A DNA stretch of 64,000 nucleotides. Source: Psococerastis gibbosa (lineage: Eukaryota > Arthropoda > Insecta > Psocodea > Psocidae). This document shows positions 43,601 through 49,600 of the stretch, piece by piece. Both the position numbers and the translations under genes were made by a program. The notes under the pieces are model-generated. The model was given only the letters and a program-made list of their open reading frames with translations, was not told where the DNA came from and ran no database searches. The stretch lies in assembly GCA_963971405.1 (NCBI GenBank), contig OZ020488.1:22153089-22217088 (forward strand), in the 5' to 3' direction. Each line of letters begins with the position of its first letter. Position 1 is the stretch's first letter.

Positions 43601-46600
43601 CCAGCACGTTTATTTAACAATAAAGTATTCAGAATCTGGGTATCAAATAAACTAGTATGTGTAATCTTGCCTAAGTTAGACATGGTCGAAAAAGATACAA
43701 TCTTGCCAGTACTTCGTTCTACTATTCTCCCTACCTGGAGATAATATCACCAATATCGACCATGTCTAACTTAGGCAAGATTTTTATTAACTGTAAGGAC
43801 TTAGTTGAGAATTCCAGAAGGTAAGGTGTTTACCAACTGTGCTGCAATAACTGTAATGTTAGTTATATTGGCCAAACAGGCCGCAACTTCAAAAATCGGA
43901 TCAACCAGCACCGCAGGGCAGTTGGTAAACAAGATTGCGACTCAGCTTTCGCGGAACACTTAACTACCTCTGGACATACTTCGGAATTCTCAACTTTTAA
44001 AATTTTACATGCCTGCAGGAAGGGGAAGCTATTAGACAGATTAGAGTGTATTGAAATAAAAAAAAGCATTGTTTAATGGTTGTAATCTAGTAAATGACAT
44101 AACTTTCATACATTCTTCCCCACTCCTCGACCTGGCTGCAACTGTTCCCCTCTCCCCTCCCATGGTTTAGAGCTCAATGACAGGTAGAAACTTGTTAGCC
44201 TGATGAAGGTGTAACACCGAAACAGCTGTAACTGATTTTTAATTTTTTAACTTTTAAGAATATATATATGTTTATGTGGAAATTGTGCAAATTTGTTTGA
44301 TTTTAATACTTTACACATAATGTTTCGTTTCCACGAAGTCACGAGAGAAACCCTATATTGGATTCGTAAACTTATTATTTTTTTATTTTATTTTTTATTA
44401 TTACTTATTAATGTGACCTTTATATACAATAACAAAGGCGAAAGAATGCATAGCCTGCCAATCGAAATAAGCTGACTGGCATCCCTATGCTTATACATAT
44501 AATGCAGTATTTCAGGGCTTTGTGATTTTTTTTCAATGAAATCACAGGATCGAAGTTACAAAATATTTGCGTCCCACTTTCGCTTTTTGGCCACTTGGTA
44601 GCGCTTGGGTGTTTCCCGCACAAATTTAAAAATTGAAATGTAGCAGTCAATGTCAATTTAATGTGCCATTTCATGTTAATCAATCCATAATGACCCAAAT
44701 TTAATGAAACCAACTAGTTTTTTCTATCATTCGCACACCTAAGCCTATCTACAGTACAGTGGACAATGAATATTAAAAAAAAGGCACGTGGTATCCTACG
44801 CAGTATTGTTTTAAATAATGGAAGTATCACATATAATACTTCAAAATTAATTATGTTCCAAGATGAGTTTAGAAAGAGTACTGTACTTTACATTACGGCA
44901 AGTATTCATTAGGGCCTTATCATACAGGTCATTGGGGGTTTGACATTTTAAACCAAACCCCTGTATGAGGAAAGTGGCAAAAAACGTCTTTGCGTCGTGT
45001 TCATTAAGCATAATACACCACATTTTCGCTTGATGAGTTTCTGGGGAATGCGTAAATTAATCTGGCCGAATGTTCTTACAATGGGCCAATTTTATTTCGT
45101 TTTGTACATTTTAATTTTTTATATTGTTGGTGTTAGTTATCTACTGTTCGCCCAGAAAAGTTTGCAAATGCCCATGAAAATATCCCTTAATGCTTTACCA
45201 AGTCGGGGACAAGTCCCGCCTCTCCATGTAAATTCCCTATGCTGCATTTTCAAATCAGATAGAACTACTTTGCATGTGTTTGTATACACAAAATTACGGG
45301 AGTTCCATTCCAAATTGAATGCACTAAGGTCACAAGTGGACATTGCTTATTTTTTTAGTTAAAATTGTCGATCTGTTGCACTTTTTACGAATTCACGACT
45401 CCAATATCAAAATTAAAATTAAAATTTTCTGAATGTTAGTTAATTGTCTTCAACTACTGTAGCAACGTTAGTGGAACGGTTTTAGGGTCATCATAGAACA
45501 AAATCAAAGCAATATTTAATGTTATAAATATTATTAGTGATGCGTTTCTTGAATTTGAGAAATTTATAAAATTTTCATCTTACCATACTGTGTTATAAAA
45601 TGGATCAACTTGAAAGTAGACAGTTAATATCGAAGTTAAGGGCATTCAGACCACAGAAAAGAGTGTTAAGTCTTACCAAAGGAAGCAGGCCTAGTAAGAG
45701 GAAGCAACTGAAGCAACATTTCAGGATGAACCGTTTGGTAAGGCAAGCAAATTTACTAGGAGACATGAATGATGAAGATATATATAAACAGAGTCTAGGA
45801 GTCCGTCGAGGTATAAAATCAACAAAAATATAAAGGAAAGAAGACGTCAATAATACTACAATAATCTCGACGAATGTGATGAAAGTATGATAAGGAACCC
45901 CATAATTATGTATATTCATCCTAGGATGATTGCTGACTGTTAAGCTTGGACACCCTGCGACAAGAAATATTAGAGCTTGATGGTCGTTACCAAATGCCCA
46001 AGGAGAGCAGATTCAAGATGTTTGACAAAATACAAAGTCTTGGTCGAGTTATATGTTGGCGTTATATGTATTTGCAAGGAATCCGAAACGCCAGGTCTGA
46101 AGGAAATCGCATTGTATACCTTGACGAGACCCTTATTGGTGTGATACACAGAAACTCTATTCTGTGGCCTGAACGCTCTTAAGTTAACTTTCTACTTTCA
46201 AGTTGATCCATTTTATAACACAGTATGGTAAGATGAAAATTTTATAAATTTCTCAAATTCAAGAAACGCATCACTAATAATATTTATAACAATAAATATT
46301 GCTTTGATTTTGTTCTATGATGATCCTAAAACCGTTCCACTAACGTTGCTACAGTAGTTGAAGACAATTAACTAACATTCAGAAAACTTTAATTTTAATT
46401 TTGACATTGGAGTCGTGAATTCGTAAAAAGGGCAACAGATCATAGAATAATATTTACTATAGAATGCTAGTCGGTATAGGGCCGTCTGTGATTCCAACTA
46501 GGTAAATCACATGAGCCGAGTCACAAAATATTTGCGTCCCAGTTTTAACCAATCAAATTAATTTATTAAGAAACAATTGTGAGTGTATTCGAACGTTCTA

Positions 46601-49600
46601 TAAAACTTGGCCTACTATTGGCTGCCTGTTTTGAAATCAACATTCATATTCAAAACAAAAACAATGCAGCAGTAATGAGTGGGTTTTTGATAAACAAAAA
46701 TGATAAAAATTATTTATTATTTCTATCTTTACAGCAATACCTACTTTACCAATAAAATAAGTTCAATTGTTGGATTGAAAATTTCACACTGTACTACACA
46801 TTATTTTAAGTACAGTAGGCCTACAATAATACTTCTAAAAGGTAAGTTAGTAATTTATATTCAACCCTTTAATTTTTCTTAAAATGTTGTATATGTGTTG
46901 CATTGTTGCCGTCTTGTAGCCAAATTAAGTCACTTAACACACCCCCCAAATACACCTGAGTACAACAAGTTACTGTACAGCCTACGAGAAACATTTTTAA
47001 GCCTTTGCATGCATGGGGCTTGCGACGTAATAATTTGTGACAGTGACTTCCCTCTATGGGCCCACTGCAGCATACATTAACTAAAACAAAATAGGTTGTC
47101 TTATTTTAAATCGTATGTATCGGTAGGCTAATATTACTGACATTTTTCAGATTTCGAGGAACAGGGGCAGAGGAGGCTTCTCGTGCCGCCAAAGAAAATG
47201 TTGAAGCAAGGAAATTCGAGTGGAAACTTTAAGGCAATGCAAGACAATTCCAGAAGGAAAAAGCCAAAAATATTAGTTGTATTCCTTCCTCTTCACTGTA
47301 AATTACTGTATATTTGTTATTACATTAATGTTATTGCATTATGCTGTATTTTAAAAACCTTTTTCATGGAACTCACCTTGAGTTTTCACTTGTCACCCAT
47401 GGCTTACAGAGTCAAAAGGAAGGGAACATGGTGGGTGTCACCGTATTGCGTAAGTGAGGAACTACCTGTCTAAATAAATAGGGGTTGTGAAAATGTCCAA
47501 TACATGGTCTACTGTGACAGTATGCTTAATGAACACGACGCAAAGAGGTTTTTTGCCACTTTCCTCATACAGGGTTTTGGTTTAAAATGTTGAACCCGCA
47601 GTGACCTGGACGAAAAGGCCCTAATGAATGCTTGCCGTAACGTAAAGAACAGTACTCTTTCTAAACTCATGTTGGAACATATTTTGAAGTATTGTATGTG
47701 ATACTTCCATATATTAATACATACTGCGTAGGATACCACGATGAGTATTTTTTTTTTTTTAAATATTCATTGACCATTGCACTGTAGATAGGCCTAGGTG
47801 TGCGAATGATACAAAAAACTAGTTGGTTTCATTAAATTTGGGTCATTATGGATTTATTAATATAAAACGACACATTAAATTGATATTGACTACTACATTT
47901 CAATTTTTAAATTTGTGCGGGAAACACCCAAGCGCTACCAAGTGGCCAAAATCTGAAAGTGGGACGCAAATATTTTGTAACTTCGATCCTGTGATTTCAT
48001 TAAAAAAATCACAAAGCCCTGAAATACTGCATCCTATGTATAAGCATAGGGATGCCAGTCTGCTTATTTCGATTGACAGGCTATGCAACAGATCGACAAT
48101 ATTAGCTAAAAAATAAGCAATGTCCACTTGTGACCTTAATGCATTAAATTTGGAATGGAACTCCCGTAAGTTTTGTGTATACAAGCACATGCAAAGTAGT
48201 TCTATCTGATTTGAAAATGCAGCATAGGGAATTTACATGGAGAGGCGGGACTTGTCCCCGACTTGGTTAAAGCACTAAGATTTTCATGGGCATTTGCAAA
48301 CTTTTCTGGGCGAACAGTAAGTTAAATGTTACATGTTAAGTGTTTTTAGTTTAGTTATAATTCTATTGTATTACTGTATCCAATATAATTCATTCATTCA
48401 TTCACACTACCACAGTAGACCATGCATCGGACATTTTCACAACCTCAACCTTTACCCCTATTTATTCTGACGGGTAGTTCCTCACTAACGCAATACGGCG
48501 ACACCTACCATGTTCCCTTACTTTTGACTCCGTAAGCCATGGGTGACAAGTGAAAACTCAAGGTGAGTTCCATGGAAAAGGCTTCTAAAATACAGCATAA
48601 TGCAATAACACAAATTTAATAACAAATATACAGTAATTTACAGTGAAGAGGAAAGAACACAACTATCATTTTTTACTTTTTCCTTTTGGTAGGTTGTCTT
48701 GCTTTGACTTAAAGTTTCCACTCGAATTTCCTTACTTCAACATTTTCTATGGCGGGACACGAGACGCCTCCTCTGCTCCTGTTCCTCGAAATCTGTTACC
48801 CTAAAAATGTCAATAATATTAGCCTACCGTACCGATACATACCAATTAAAATAAGACAACATATTTTGTTTTAGTTAATGTATGCTGCAGTGGACCCATA
48901 GAGGGAAGTCACTGTCACAAATTATTACTTCGCAAGCCTCATGCATGCAAAGGCTTAAAAATGCTTCTCGTATGCTGTACAGTAACTTGTTGCACTCGGT
49001 GTGTTTGTGGAGTGTGCTAAGTGACTTAATTTGGATACAAGACGGCAACAATGGAACACTTTAAGAAGAATTAAAGCTATTGTGGGTTTAATATAAATTA
49101 CTCACTTACCTTTTAGAAGTATTGTTGTAGGCCTAATGTACTTTACATAATTTGTAGCATAGTGTGAAGTTTACAATCCAACAGCCGAACTTAATTTATT
49201 AGTAAAGTAGGTATTGCTGTAGAGATTGAATTAATAAATAATTTTTATCTTTTTTGTTTATAAAAAAACCCACTCATTTCTGCTGCGTTGTTTTTGTTTT
49301 GAAAATGAATGTTGACTTCAAAACAGGCAGCCAATTGTAGGCCAAGTTTTATAGAACGTTCGAATACACTCACAATTGTTTCTTAATAAATTAATTTGAT
49401 TGGTTAAAACTGGGACGCAAATATTTTGTGACTCGACTCATGTGATTTTTCTAGTTTGAATCACAGGCGGTCCTATACCGACTAGCATTCTATAGTAAAT
49501 ATTTATTCTATGGACTAATGTCTGCGCGAAATTCATCTCCAAAGCACCAACACGCCATAAACCATAGCTGTACTGGGTAATTTTTAAGGTCGAATTGAAC

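Larger units (their letters stand above)
31351..44448. other. Left two-thirds of phosphatase intron 1
   Basis: Outside the listed elements I see no gene. 38330-38570 has ends GGCGGATACAGCGG / TGGATCCGACATTG with ggggggtca inside, a probable short transposon. 38570-41020 and 41470-42900 are AT-rich with nothing recognisable. Confidence 0.5.
44449..49512. mobile_element. Outer hAT-like element X, split by a nested element
   Basis: The left end (CATAGCCTG) is at 44449 and the right end (the reverse of CATAGAATAA) is at 49512. The arms of X are recognised because a second, inverted copy lies at 46441-48085: 44449-45009 matches 47520-48085 reversed, and 48410-49512 matches 46441-47510 reversed. 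Element A2 splits X. Flanking octamers (AAAGAATG and GACTAATG) agree at five positions only, consistent with an old insertion. No transposase domain was recognised in X. Confidence 0.75.
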
